Shown in pieces: positions 36,801 to 45,325 of a DNA stretch of 64,000 bases. The stretch spans positions 186,001 through 250,000 of the forward strand of contig CAMAQR010000001.1 of assembly GCA_945860375.1 (NCBI GenBank). The letters run 5' to 3'. Position numbers and translations under genes: made by a program. Each line of letters starts with the position of its first letter. Positions within the stretch are counted from its first letter, which is position 1. Origin of the DNA: Pseudorhodobacter antarcticus (lineage in GTDB: Bacteria > Pseudomonadota > Alphaproteobacteria > Rhodobacterales > Rhodobacteraceae). The notes under the pieces are model-generated. The model was not told where the DNA came from. It was given only the letters and a program-made list of their open reading frames with translations, and searched no databases.

Positions 36801-39283
36801 CGAACCGACTGGTCGCCATGCAGGCGGTTGAGGTGAAGGAGGGCGAAAACCTGATCCCGCTGACCGTGACCGATGAATGGGGCGCTGGCGTCTATGTCAC
36901 CGCCTCTGTGCTGCGTCCGATGGACGTGGCCGCGGGTCGCAATCCGGCCCGCGCCTTGGGCCTGACCCATGCCGCGATTGATCCGGGCGCGCGGGCGCTG
37001 ACCGCAACGATTGAGATGGCCGCCGAGGCTGCACCGCGCGGACCTTTGCCGATTGCGGTCAAGGTAGCGGGGCTGGAGGCTGGCGACACCGCCTATGTCA
37101 CCATCGCCGCTGTCGATGTGGGTATCCTTAACCTGACCGGGTTTACGGCTCCCGATCCGCAGGGCCACTACTTTGGCCAGCGCAAACTGGGGGTCGGCAT
37201 CCGGGATATCTATGGCCGTCTGATCGACGGGCTGAACGGGGCCGAAGGGCAAGTGCGCTCTGGCGGTGATGCGGGTGCGCAAGCGCGGTTGCAAGCCCCG
37301 CCGCCCACAGAGGAACTGGTCGCCTATTTCACCGGCCCGGTGCAGGTGGATGCGGACGGTTACGCGCGGACATCCTTTGATCTGCCGTCGTTCAACGGCA
37401 CGGTCAAAGTGATGGCCGTGGTCTGGTCGCAAAAGGGTGTCGGGCAAGCGAATGCGGACGTTCTGGTCCGCGATCCTGTCGTGGTCACCGCCAGCCTGCC
37501 CCGCTTTATGGCCCCCGGCGACCAATCGCGTCTGCTGCTGGAAATCGTCCACGCCACCGGGCCTTCGGGCCGGATGAGTCTGGACGTGTCGTCGGGTGGT
37601 CTGACCCTAGGCGACGTGCCTTCGGGCTTTGATCTGGGCGACAAGGCCAAAGCGGTCTTCGCGGTTCCGGTTACTGCGGGCGAGGTCGGCTTGCAGACGG
37701 TAGAGGTGCAACTGACCACGCCAGATGGCAAGGTGCTGAAGAAAACCCTGACCATCCCGGTGCAGATCAACGATCCGGCCGTGGTGCGTGTCAGCCGACT
37801 GGATCTGAAAAAGGGTCAGGAATTCACCTTTGACCAGAATGTTTTTGCCGGACTGGTTGCGGGTTCGGGCAAGGCCACCATGGCCATCGGCCCCATCGCG
37901 CGTCTGAACGCGCCGGGGGTGCTGGCGGCGCTGGATGCCTATCCCTATGGCTGCGCTGAACAGATCACCTCCAAGGCACTGCCGCTTTTGTATTTCGATC
38001 AGGTTGCCGCTGCGATGAACCTGCCGGGCGCTGACAACATCAAGCTGCGGGTTGAACAGGCCGTGGCTGAAGTGCTGACCAATCAAGGCTCTAACGGCGC
38101 GTTTGGGCTTTGGGGTGCGTCCGAAGGCGGCGATATGTGGCTGGATGCCTTTGTCACCGACTTCCTCAGCCGAGCGCGGGCGCGCGGTTACACCGTGCCG
38201 GATCAGGCCTTCCGCAGCGCTTTGGACAACCTGCGCAATCAGGTCAATTACTACGCCGATTTCGACAAGGGTGGTGAGCCTTTGGCCTATGCGCTGATGG
38301 TTCTGGCGCGTGAAGGCGCGGCAGCCGTGGGCGATCTGCGCTACTATGCCGACGTCAAGGGCGATGCTTTTGCCACGCCGACGGCGATGGCGCAACTGGG
38401 TGCAGCGCTGGCCAGCTATGGCGACCAACCCCGCGCCGATGCGATGTTCCGCCGGGCAGGCGTGGCGTTGCAGGCGCTGTCGGGGCCGGACACCGAACAG
38501 ATCTTCCGCGCCGATTATGGCACCAACTTCCGCGATGCGGCGGCGGTGCTGACCTTGGCGACTGAGGCTGGCTCCACTGCGGTGGATGCCGAAGCCTTGA
38601 CCGACCGCATCGCCACCACCCGCGCGCTGTCGACGCAAGAGGCGACGTGGACGCTGCTGGCGGCCAATGCGCTGATTGATGGCAAAGGCACGGATGGCAT
38701 CACCATCGACGGTGCTGTGGCTTCGGGGCCACTGGTGCAAGTGCTTGATGCGACTGGGAAACCCGTTGTGGTCAAGAACGGGTCCAATGCCGACACCACG
38801 TTGACCGTCACCACTTACGGTGTGCCGTCAGAGCCAGAACCGGCGGGCGGTGCGGGTTACGCGATCACCCGCAGCTACTACACGATGGACGGGGAACCCG
38901 CGACCCTGAACGGTTTGACGGTGGGCACCCGCCTGATTGCGGTGCTGGAAGTCACGCCCTTCGGCCGGGGCGAGGCGCGTGTGATGGTGAACGATCCCTT
39001 GCCCGCCGGGTTTGAAATCGACAACCCGAACCTGCTGGCGGGCGGCTCTGTGCCCGCGCTGGACGGTCTGGATCTTGTCGGCGAAGTCGCGCATTCCGAG
39101 TTTCGGCAGGACCGTTTCCTGACCGCCCTCGACCGCATGGACAACGCCACTTTCCGGCTGGGTTATGTGGTTCGCGCCGTGTCGCCGGGGGTGTTCCACC
39201 ATCCCGCAGCATCTGTCGAGGATATGTACCGCCCTGATCTGACCGGGCGCACAGACACCGGCAGCATCACCATCGTTGAGTGA
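33836..39283 (+). CDS. yfhM: Bacterial alpha-2-macroglobulin with N-terminal PAN/Apple-like domain
   Basis: A 1,815-residue periplasmic protease trap of the YfhM/ECAM type. A signal peptide (MRGIFRGALIGAVAAFVSIA, cleavage after LVQA near residue 25) lacks a lipobox, so unlike the E. coli lipoprotein it is predicted soluble. A cysteine-rich PAN/Apple-like domain follows (about 42-95, ACERACTSNARCESFTFNG). MG beta-domains come next. The bait region was not localised. The intact thioester motif is CAEQ with C1373 (YGCAEQITSKALPLLYF). TAGGAGT precedes ATG 33836. The stop overlaps the pbpC ATG (TGATG), so the protein is made together with PBP1C, its known partner in damage control. Confidence 0.93.
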   Translation: MRGIFRGALIGAVAAFVSIAPSLVQAQDLIPAKRLVLSENTDLTGGDISSIFDTTLEACERACTSNARCESFTFNGKNGSCFLKSGAGDPAYYEGAYSGYVIPANAGAEARAKTRRGELAFLADWEFSGVTRQAEGLANAHITNAFTAEEHGAAAQSAEANGDIVTASRFVGAALNLTDSSADWAEYARLLLMAGSQPSDQQRTYLDQSYLASLNAYLRADGKPAQHSILATMGDALERIDRGRDKVGALRLAQSLQPRDDTAAALDDAIGKYGFRVVDNTVESDSARPRICVNFSETLAKSGVDYTTYVQLPDPGLTVTTDGWQQLCVEGVTHGSRNTITLREGLPAADGQVLAKSVEITTYVRDRNPGVRFPGRGYVLPRGGDAAVPVETVNTTKLDLQLYRVTDRNLLRSLQNGYFGSPMPDYQEYDFAEEIGTEIWKGAATVGQDVNKDITTRLPLADAIKDQAAGIYALRASVPGVDPYMIPASWQWFVVSDLGLTSMSGVDGLHVFVRSLGTAGAKEGVTVELLSRANDVLGSASTDAMGYARFDAGLARGTGSAAPALIVAREGDGDLAFLSLTDPEFDLSDRGVEGREAAPPVDVFLTTDRGAYRAGETVYATALARDPQAAAVEGLPLTAILKRPDGVEYARALVADAGAGGHVFAMPVAGSAPRGVWRLEVFADLEAEALTTKTFLVEDFLPERIDFTLDLGEAVIRLGDTPQMAVDAKYLFGAPGADLKIEGEVLLRAAKELADWPGYVFGRHDAPFYAVMESFGGFVTDKDGKALVDLTLPAVEDPGLPLELRATVRVAEGSGRPVERRTAKLLAPSSALIGVKPMFDGVVGQGTEARFNLIGIGADSKATPMKVKWTVTRIETNYQWYQSGGSWNWEPVVSRARVAEGQVDLGVEPVVIATAVNWGEFELAVERVDGTTAATSTTFYAGWYAPADVTDSPDTLELSLDKPAYKPGDTAMLRVVPRAGGTALITVLSNRLVAMQAVEVKEGENLIPLTVTDEWGAGVYVTASVLRPMDVAAGRNPARALGLTHAAIDPGARALTATIEMAAEAAPRGPLPIAVKVAGLEAGDTAYVTIAAVDVGILNLTGFTAPDPQGHYFGQRKLGVGIRDIYGRLIDGLNGAEGQVRSGGDAGAQARLQAPPPTEELVAYFTGPVQVDADGYARTSFDLPSFNGTVKVMAVVWSQKGVGQANADVLVRDPVVVTASLPRFMAPGDQSRLLLEIVHATGPSGRMSLDVSSGGLTLGDVPSGFDLGDKAKAVFAVPVTAGEVGLQTVEVQLTTPDGKVLKKTLTIPVQINDPAVVRVSRLDLKKGQEFTFDQNVFAGLVAGSGKATMAIGPIARLNAPGVLAALDAYPYGCAEQITSKALPLLYFDQVAAAMNLPGADNIKLRVEQAVAEVLTNQGSNGAFGLWGASEGGDMWLDAFVTDFLSRARARGYTVPDQAFRSALDNLRNQVNYYADFDKGGEPLAYALMVLAREGAAAVGDLRYYADVKGDAFATPTAMAQLGAALASYGDQPRADAMFRRAGVALQALSGPDTEQIFRADYGTNFRDAAAVLTLATEAGSTAVDAEALTDRIATTRALSTQEATWTLLAANALIDGKGTDGITIDGAVASGPLVQVLDATGKPVVVKNGSNADTTLTVTTYGVPSEPEPAGGAGYAITRSYYTMDGEPATLNGLTVGTRLIAVLEVTPFGRGEARVMVNDPLPAGFEIDNPNLLAGGSVPALDGLDLVGEVAHSEFRQDRFLTALDRMDNATFRLGYVVRAVSPGVFHHPAASVEDMYRPDLTGRTDTGSITIVE

Positions 39284-41319
39284 TGCGCGCGCGTTATGCC
39301 TTTGTTTTGGCGGCAGGTCTGGCACTTGCCGCCATTGCGCGTGATGGCGCGGACATCTGGATCGACGCCACCACCTTGCCGCCCCTGATCGTGCAAACCT
39401 CGGTCGAGGTGCTGGACCGTCACGGCGATTTGCTGCGCGCCTACACCGTGGCCGATGGCCGCTGGCGGCTGGGGGTCGAGGTGTCGCAGGTCGATCCAAA
39501 GTTTGTCTCGGCGCTGCTGGCCTATGAGGATAAACGGTTTTTTGAACACAGCGGCGTGGATGCGCGGGCGGTGTTGCGGGCGCTTGTACAGGCCGCTTGG
39601 AAAGGCCGCGTGGTGTCGGGCGGGTCCACCCTGACCATGCAGGTCGCGCGGTTGCTGGAAGAGGGCACGACCGGGCAGTTTGCCGGAAAATTGCGGCAGA
39701 TGCGCGTGGCGCTGGCGCTGGAACGGCGGCTGTCCAAGGACCAGATCTTGCAGCTTTATCTGCTGCTGGCGCCCTATGGTGGCAACCTTGAGGGCATCCG
39801 CGCCGCCACCCTTTCCTATTTCGGCAAGGAACCCAAACGCCTGACCCCTGCCGAGGCGGCACTGCTGGTGGCCATCCCGCAAAGCCCCGAGGCGCGGCGG
39901 CCAGATCGGTCGGTGGAACGGGCCACCGACGCAAGGGATAGGGTGCTTTCCCGCGCCCTTCGCGATGGGTTGATCGACGCCGATCAGATGCAAGCAGCGC
40001 GGACCGAAGTTGTGCCGGGCCGCCGCCGACCGTTTCCGGCACTTGCCCCACATCTGTCGGACCGGGTTTTGGCCGAAGAGCCGGGGCAGAGGCATCGGTT
40101 GACGTTGGACAAGACCCTCCAGATCGCGCTTGAAACCTTGGCGGCGGATGTGGTGGCCGGACAAGGGGAGCGGTTGCAGGTGGCGCTTGTGGTGGCTGAT
40201 CATCACAGCGGTCAGGTGTTGGCCTCGGTCGGGTCGGCGGGGTTTCGGGCCGATGCACGGGCGGGGTTTGTCGACATGACACGGGCGCTGCGCAGTCCGG
40301 GATCAACGCTGAAACCCTTGGTCTACGGGCTGGCGTTTGATGAGGGTCTGGCGCATCCGGAAACGATGATCGAGGATCGGTTGACCGATTTTGGCGGCTA
40401 TCAGCCGCAGAATTTTGACAAGCAGTATCGCGGGACCATCCGCCTGCGCGAAGCGTTGCAATTGTCACTGAACATCCCCGTCGTGGCGCTGACCGAGGCG
40501 TTGGGCCCGGCCAAACTGCTGGCAGCGTTGGACAAAGCCGGGGTGCGTTATGATCTGCCGGGGGGGCAACCGGGGCTGGCGATTGCCTTGGGCGGTATTG
40601 GCGTCACTCTGGAGGATATGGTGCAGCTTTACGCCAGCATCGCAAGGGGTGGGGTGTCATTGCCGTTGATCCACCAGATGCAGGGGGATCAGGCCGAGGG
40701 GCAGCGGGTGCTGTCGGCAAGTGCGGCGTGGCAAGTGGGGGATATTCTGGCGGGCCTCGCGCCGCCACCGGGCGCGCCTGCAAATCGGCTGGCCTACAAG
40801 ACCGGCACCAGCTATGGCCACCGCGACGCTTGGGCGATTGGGTTTGACGGGCGGCATGTGGTGGGCATCTGGATGGGCCGCCCGGATGGCACTCCGGTTC
40901 CCGGCGCCTTCGGGGCCGATCTGGCCGCGCCGGTTCTGTTTCAGGCCTTCAGCCGCCTGACGCCAACGCTGGACCCGCAGCCCAGCGCGCCACCCGCCAC
41001 CCTGCTGGTTTCAAACGCACAATTGCCGCAGCCCCTGCAGCATTTCCGCAGCCGGTCTGCGGCGTTTGAACCGGCCAAGGATGCCCCCGCCGTCGCCTTC
41101 CCCCCCGATGGGGCCGAGGTGGAACTGCTGCCAGAGGGTCTGCTGGTGCGGGTGCGTGGCGGCACCGCGCCCTTTACATGGCTGGCCGATGGCGTGCCGG
41201 TTGCCACCGCCTTGCGCGCGCGCGACGTGATGCTGAACGATCTTGGCCGTGGCTTTGTCACCCTGTCGGTGATCGACGCTGTTGGCCGGTCCGCCCGCAC
41301 CAAGGTCCGGCTGCGCTAG
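39283..41319 (+). CDS. pbpC: Penicillin-binding protein 1C
   Basis: A 678-residue bifunctional class A PBP. An N-terminal membrane anchor (residues 4-19) is followed by a glycosyltransferase domain with catalytic E82 (AYEDKRFFEHSGVD). The transpeptidase domain has S341-T-L-K344 (SPGSTLKP), SLN (SLNIPV) and KTGTS (KTGTSYGHRDAW). The C-terminal biPBP_C beta-domain typical of PBP1C lies at about 605-678. The ATG overlaps the yfhM stop by one base; a GTG one codon earlier is an alternative. The minus-strand thiolase scrap begins immediately after its stop. Confidence 0.95.
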   Translation: MRARYAFVLAAGLALAAIARDGADIWIDATTLPPLIVQTSVEVLDRHGDLLRAYTVADGRWRLGVEVSQVDPKFVSALLAYEDKRFFEHSGVDARAVLRALVQAAWKGRVVSGGSTLTMQVARLLEEGTTGQFAGKLRQMRVALALERRLSKDQILQLYLLLAPYGGNLEGIRAATLSYFGKEPKRLTPAEAALLVAIPQSPEARRPDRSVERATDARDRVLSRALRDGLIDADQMQAARTEVVPGRRRPFPALAPHLSDRVLAEEPGQRHRLTLDKTLQIALETLAADVVAGQGERLQVALVVADHHSGQVLASVGSAGFRADARAGFVDMTRALRSPGSTLKPLVYGLAFDEGLAHPETMIEDRLTDFGGYQPQNFDKQYRGTIRLREALQLSLNIPVVALTEALGPAKLLAALDKAGVRYDLPGGQPGLAIALGGIGVTLEDMVQLYASIARGGVSLPLIHQMQGDQAEGQRVLSASAAWQVGDILAGLAPPPGAPANRLAYKTGTSYGHRDAWAIGFDGRHVVGIWMGRPDGTPVPGAFGADLAAPVLFQAFSRLTPTLDPQPSAPPATLLVSNAQLPQPLQHFRSRSAAFEPAKDAPAVAFPPDGAEVELLPEGLLVRVRGGTAPFTWLADGVPVATALRARDVMLNDLGRGFVTLSVIDAVGRSARTKVRLR

Positions 41320-41402
41320 TCAAACCCGCTCTGTCGCCAGCGCAATGCCCTGTCCGCCGCCGATGCACATGGTGATCGATGCGGTCTTGCCGCCTGTCTG
41401 CC
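41320..41402 (-). pseudogene. 3' remnant of an acetyl-CoA acetyltransferase (thiolase) gene
   Basis: Read on the minus strand, the last 25 or so codons before the TGA at 41320-41322 encode TGGKTASITMCIGGGQGIAL followed by ATERV. This is the conserved C-terminus of thiolases, with the catalytic cysteine in MCIGGGQG. The homology stops abruptly at about 41402, where unrelated sequence begins. It is a truncated scrap with no start, most likely left by a rearrangement or IS insertion. Confidence 0.75.
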
Positions 41403-41540
41403 ACCACCAGCCTGCAGGGCAGTTGCCCATCGCTGACCAGAGGGTCAGACCCTGTTACAGAATGTGGGACAGGGGCTGATGCGCGCCTGAGAGTGGTGGC
41501 ACCACTTCAAGGACCAATGGCTGTCATGCCCTCACGCCAA

Positions 41541-41621
41541 TGCATCAACGGCTTTTATAACCCGCGCCGTCGGCATTCAGCATTGGGAGGCAAAAGCCCC
41601 TTCGCCTTCGACGCAAGGTGA
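41541..41621 (+). mobile_element. 3' remnant of an IS3-family transposase (OrfB integrase core)
   Basis: The plus strand encodes INGFYNPRRRHSALGGKSP and then FAFDAR before a stop. FYNPRRRHSxLGxxSPxxF is the diagnostic C-terminal end of IS3-type OrfB transposases. Nothing recognisable of the DDE core lies upstream. About 140 bp between the thiolase scrap and this fragment are unassigned; they contain a short palindrome (AGGGTCAGACCCT, 41441-41453). No terminal inverted repeats or target duplication could be assigned. It marks the left border of the secretion island. Confidence 0.75.
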
Positions 41622-41671
41622 CCTAAACGAGCCCTTGGGGCGGCACAAATACGCGACAGGCCAAGGATGCA

Positions 41672-42982
41672 TCAATCGCGAAGGGCCAGCTCCTGAACCT
41701 TGGTTATGGGCTCCCAAAGGTATTCCAGTACCGTACGCTTGCCCGAAAGCACGTCGACACTCGCGGTCATGCCGGGAATGAAGGTGACATTTTCACCGTT
41801 ATCGAGCGTGAGATCCCCCTCAATCGCCACATCCACAAGATAGTGGGTCGCGCCGTTCTTTTGATCGTCAAGCACCGCATCAGGGCTTATGCGGATCACA
41901 CGACCATCGACCGACCCGTATTTGGCAGAGTCATAGGCGGAAAGGCGGATGCGCACCGCGTCATCAAGTCGAATGTGAGAGATGTCCTTTGGCATGATCT
42001 TCGCCTCGACAATCAGCGCCTCGCCGGTGGGGACGATTTCCAGGATCACATCACCCGTGTTGACGAATCCGCCCGGTGTCCGAAAGTTGATTTGGTTCAC
42101 GATGCCCTCCATCGGAGCGCGGATCACTGTGCGGCTCACGCGTTCCTCAAGGCTGGGAAGGGCTTCACGAAGTTCGCTTTGCTCACCGACAACGGTGTTC
42201 AACTCATCCAAGGCGCGCAGCCGATAGTTTGCCCGCGCGTTGGCAATTTCGGTTTCAAGTTCGGCCATCCCGGATCTGGCCTGCTCACTTCCAACCATCG
42301 CTCGATCGCGCTCACCGCGCGCTTGCTCCAATTGGCGTTGCAGCTCAAGGAGCCGGGTGGCCGGGGCGATGTTGTCTTTGACCAGCGGCTCCACGACTGC
42401 GATCTCATCCTCGATAAAGCCCCCCGTGCGCTCTGCCGTGCCCATGGTGCTTTCCGCCGAACGCAATTCCTGTTCACGCTGTCGCAAGCGCTGCTCGAGA
42501 ACCGCCAATTGCCCGGCCAACTCCGCGCGAAGGGCGGCGTACAGGCTTTGCTCGGTCAGGGCCACAATGGGCGAGCGGCCTTGTAGTTCGGCAGGAGTTG
42601 CAAAATCCAAGCCATCAATTTCGGCCCGAAGGCGCAACTCCTTGATGTCGAGCCCTGCCAGTCGCTGGGCAGCCCGATTGAACTCACCGCTTGCATCGAT
42701 CGGGTCAATCTCGAAGAGAACCTCGCCCTTCACAACCTTGCTGTTCTCAGACACAAAGCGGCGCAGGATAACGCCACCTTCTGCCGCCTGAACCATCTGG
42801 TTCTGAACCGACGAGATGATCCGGCCCTCGCCCCTCGTGACAATGTCAAGTTTCGCCCATGAAGCCCAAACAAGGGCCAGCACGATCAGCACTCCAATCA
42901 CGATCATGATCGTAGAACCGGCCAGGCCTTCGCGGCCCGCCATGTCGCGCGAAAGCCGTTTGAAATCAACATCTGACATCAT
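41672..42982 (-). CDS. Type I secretion membrane-fusion protein (HlyD/LapC-like)
   Basis: A 436-residue periplasmic adaptor. One N-terminal membrane helix (about residues 24-44, STIMIVIGVLIVLALVWASW) is followed by a barrel-lipoyl half (GEGRIISSVQNQMVQAAEGG), a long alpha-hairpin coiled coil (about 100-275) and the returning lipoyl/beta-barrel (TVIRAPMEGIVNQINFRTPGG near 287). It links the inner-membrane ABC exporter to the TolC-like channel. Its ATG overlaps the ABC gene's stop by four bases, so the two are coupled. It is the last gene of the island operon. Confidence 0.92.
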   Translation of the reverse strand: MMSDVDFKRLSRDMAGREGLAGSTIMIVIGVLIVLALVWASWAKLDIVTRGEGRIISSVQNQMVQAAEGGVILRRFVSENSKVVKGEVLFEIDPIDASGEFNRAAQRLAGLDIKELRLRAEIDGLDFATPAELQGRSPIVALTEQSLYAALRAELAGQLAVLEQRLRQREQELRSAESTMGTAERTGGFIEDEIAVVEPLVKDNIAPATRLLELQRQLEQARGERDRAMVGSEQARSGMAELETEIANARANYRLRALDELNTVVGEQSELREALPSLEERVSRTVIRAPMEGIVNQINFRTPGGFVNTGDVILEIVPTGEALIVEAKIMPKDISHIRLDDAVRIRLSAYDSAKYGSVDGRVIRISPDAVLDDQKNGATHYLVDVAIEGDLTLDNGENVTFIPGMTASVDVLSGKRTVLEYLWEPITKVQELALRD

Positions 42983-45312
42983 GGTTTTCCTTGGCGCGCC
43001 GGGGCCCGAAGTTTTTCAGGCGTCGTGTCTGCCACCACATTGCCCTGATCCATGACCAGCACCCGGTCAACGAGTTCCAAAAGCGCATTGCGGTGGGAAA
43101 CAATGACCAATGTCTTGCCGCCGGCCCAGGCTTTCAGTCGGCCGATCACCGTCTTCTCGGTCGCCGTATCCATGGAGCTGGTCGGCTCATCCAGAATCAG
43201 CAGGTTCGGATTGTGCAACAGCGCGCGGGCGAGGTTGATCGACTGGCGCTGGCCGCCAGACAAGCCCTCGCCGCGTTCTTTCAGCTCCAGGTCATAGCCC
43301 TGCGGATGGCTTGCCACGAAATCATCCACGCCCGATACCTTGGCGACGTTGAGGATATGCGCATCGTCATATTCGTAGAAGCCCATTTGCAGGTTCTCCT
43401 TGACCGTTCCCGAGAAGAGCCAGGTTTCCTGCAGCATCACACCGATGTTGCGGCGCACATCAGATCTGTCGATCTGGCGCAAATCAACGCCGTCGATCAG
43501 CACGGCGCCTTCGCTCGGCTCTATCAGCCCCGAGATCAACCGGGACATGGTCGACTTGCCCGACCCCATCTTGCCGACTATCGCGACCTTCTGACCAGCC
43601 GGGATCTTCAGCGAGATATCCTTCAGGATCGGGCTACTTGCGCCGGGAAAGGTATAGCTGACGCCTTTGAATTCGATATCGCCCGCCAAGTGCGGGCGGC
43701 TGAGACGTGGGCGGGGTTCATCCGTGGCACCATCCGCCGGATTCATGACCGCCGAGAGCGAGCGATAGGCCTCTAGGGCGCCGTTGGCGCGCGACATGGC
43801 CGAAGCAAGCTGTGACAGGGGCGCGAGGGCGCGGCCGCCGAGCATCGACGCCGCAATCATCGCCCCCATGGTGATTGTCCCGTCTTGAATGAGGAAAACA
43901 CCGTAGAAGACCGTTGCGATCTGCGCGAACTGCTGAATCGAGGCCGCCGAGTTGATGGCGAAGTTCGACAGCAACCGGCTCTTCAGTCCAAGCTCGGATT
44001 GCGCATCAGCGGCCTCTTCAAAACGCCGCCGCATCAATCGCCCTGAACCCGTGGCCTGCACCGTCTCAAGCCCGTTCAACGTCTCCACCAGAACAGATTG
44101 CTTGGACATGTTGCTTTGCATCGAGCCTTTGGTGATGCGGGCGAGGAAAGGCTGGATCACGAGGCCTGCTGCGATAACCAGCGGCACGGCAATCAGAGGA
44201 ATGAGGGCAAGGGGACCGGCGACGAGCGAAATCACCCAGATGAACAGAAAGATGAAGGGTAGATCCACGACGGCGATCAACGTGGCCGAAGTGAAGAACT
44301 CTCGCAGCGTGTCGAACTCGCGCACGATGCTGGCCATGGCACCGGTTTTTTGCCGGCGACTGTCGAGTTTCATGGTGAGGATCTTGTCGAAGACCAGCCG
44401 GGACATGCGTGCATCCGCCCGCTTTCCCGCGTTGTCCACAAACTGAGCGCGCAAGGTCTTGATGATGAAATCGAACCCGAGCGCAATCAGCACTCCCATG
44501 GTCAGCGCAATGAGCGACTCGATGGCTTCGTTTGGGACAACACGGTCATAGACCACCATTGAAAACATCGAGACCGTCAACCCGAGGAAGTTGGTGATCA
44601 CCGCCGCAACGATCACCTGCCCGTAGAGCCACCTTCCACGCAGCAACGAGCCCCAAAACCAGTCATTCTTGCCTTTGGGTTTCGAGTCTGAATGGACTTT
44701 GCGCGCGAGAATGCAGAAGGGCTTCAGAAGCTGCGGCAGATCAACCGCCGACACCTCCTCTTGCAATGTCTCGGCTTCTGCCTTGAAGTGCAGAACGTTG
44801 GCCAAACCGTCTTCGCCGATCGAGGCGATCACAACTGCTTCACCGCTTGTGGCGAAGGCAATCACCGGACAATGACCGGCCTCAAGACGGCTGATATCGA
44901 TCTCGCCGAAACTGGCCTCGAAGCCGACATGACGCAGGGCGGCGACCGCGGATTTGGGGTCGAAATGCTCACTCGGAAGCTCCGGCAGGTCACGCACTGC
45001 CCCTGTCGAGAAGGCCATGCCGGAGAGCGACAGGATGTGCTTGACGGCAAGGATCAGGGGCATTTCGAGGTCGGCGCTCTGGATGGACGCCTTTCCCCCA
45101 GCAACCTCTGCTTCGGCTGAACTGGCGAGATCACCGGCACCTTCAGGCGTTTCCGCTTCGGCAGACGCAGCCAGATTTTCACTGGACGATTGAGAATGCT
45201 CGGCAGGTGTCACTTGCTGTGTGGGTTGTGGAAGCGGCTCTGCATGGGCCGGCTGCAGTCTGACCGCCTGTTGAAGGTCCTCCATGGCTTGAGGCCGTCC
45301 TTTCTTATTCAT
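42979..45312 (-). CDS. Type I secretion ABC transporter (LapB-like, inactive C39 domain)
   Basis: A 777-residue exporter that energises adhesin secretion. An acidic low-complexity N-terminus (about 1-85) precedes a C39-like domain (about 90-205) that lacks the catalytic cysteine motif, so it probably recognises rather than cleaves substrate. The membrane domain spans about 225-480. The nucleotide-binding domain has Walker A GKMGSGKST (580-588), signature LSGGQ (684-688), Walker B LLILDEP (704-710) and the H-loop in IVSHRN. Start ATG 45312 leaves a 13-base gap to tolC; ATG 45285 and a GTG at 45372 are alternatives. Confidence 0.92.
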   Translation of the reverse strand: MNKKGRPQAMEDLQQAVRLQPAHAEPLPQPTQQVTPAEHSQSSSENLAASAEAETPEGAGDLASSAEAEVAGGKASIQSADLEMPLILAVKHILSLSGMAFSTGAVRDLPELPSEHFDPKSAVAALRHVGFEASFGEIDISRLEAGHCPVIAFATSGEAVVIASIGEDGLANVLHFKAEAETLQEEVSAVDLPQLLKPFCILARKVHSDSKPKGKNDWFWGSLLRGRWLYGQVIVAAVITNFLGLTVSMFSMVVYDRVVPNEAIESLIALTMGVLIALGFDFIIKTLRAQFVDNAGKRADARMSRLVFDKILTMKLDSRRQKTGAMASIVREFDTLREFFTSATLIAVVDLPFIFLFIWVISLVAGPLALIPLIAVPLVIAAGLVIQPFLARITKGSMQSNMSKQSVLVETLNGLETVQATGSGRLMRRRFEEAADAQSELGLKSRLLSNFAINSAASIQQFAQIATVFYGVFLIQDGTITMGAMIAASMLGGRALAPLSQLASAMSRANGALEAYRSLSAVMNPADGATDEPRPRLSRPHLAGDIEFKGVSYTFPGASSPILKDISLKIPAGQKVAIVGKMGSGKSTMSRLISGLIEPSEGAVLIDGVDLRQIDRSDVRRNIGVMLQETWLFSGTVKENLQMGFYEYDDAHILNVAKVSGVDDFVASHPQGYDLELKERGEGLSGGQRQSINLARALLHNPNLLILDEPTSSMDTATEKTVIGRLKAWAGGKTLVIVSHRNALLELVDRVLVMDQGNVVADTTPEKLRAPARQGKP

Positions 45313-45325
45313 CTTGGCTGCCGGA

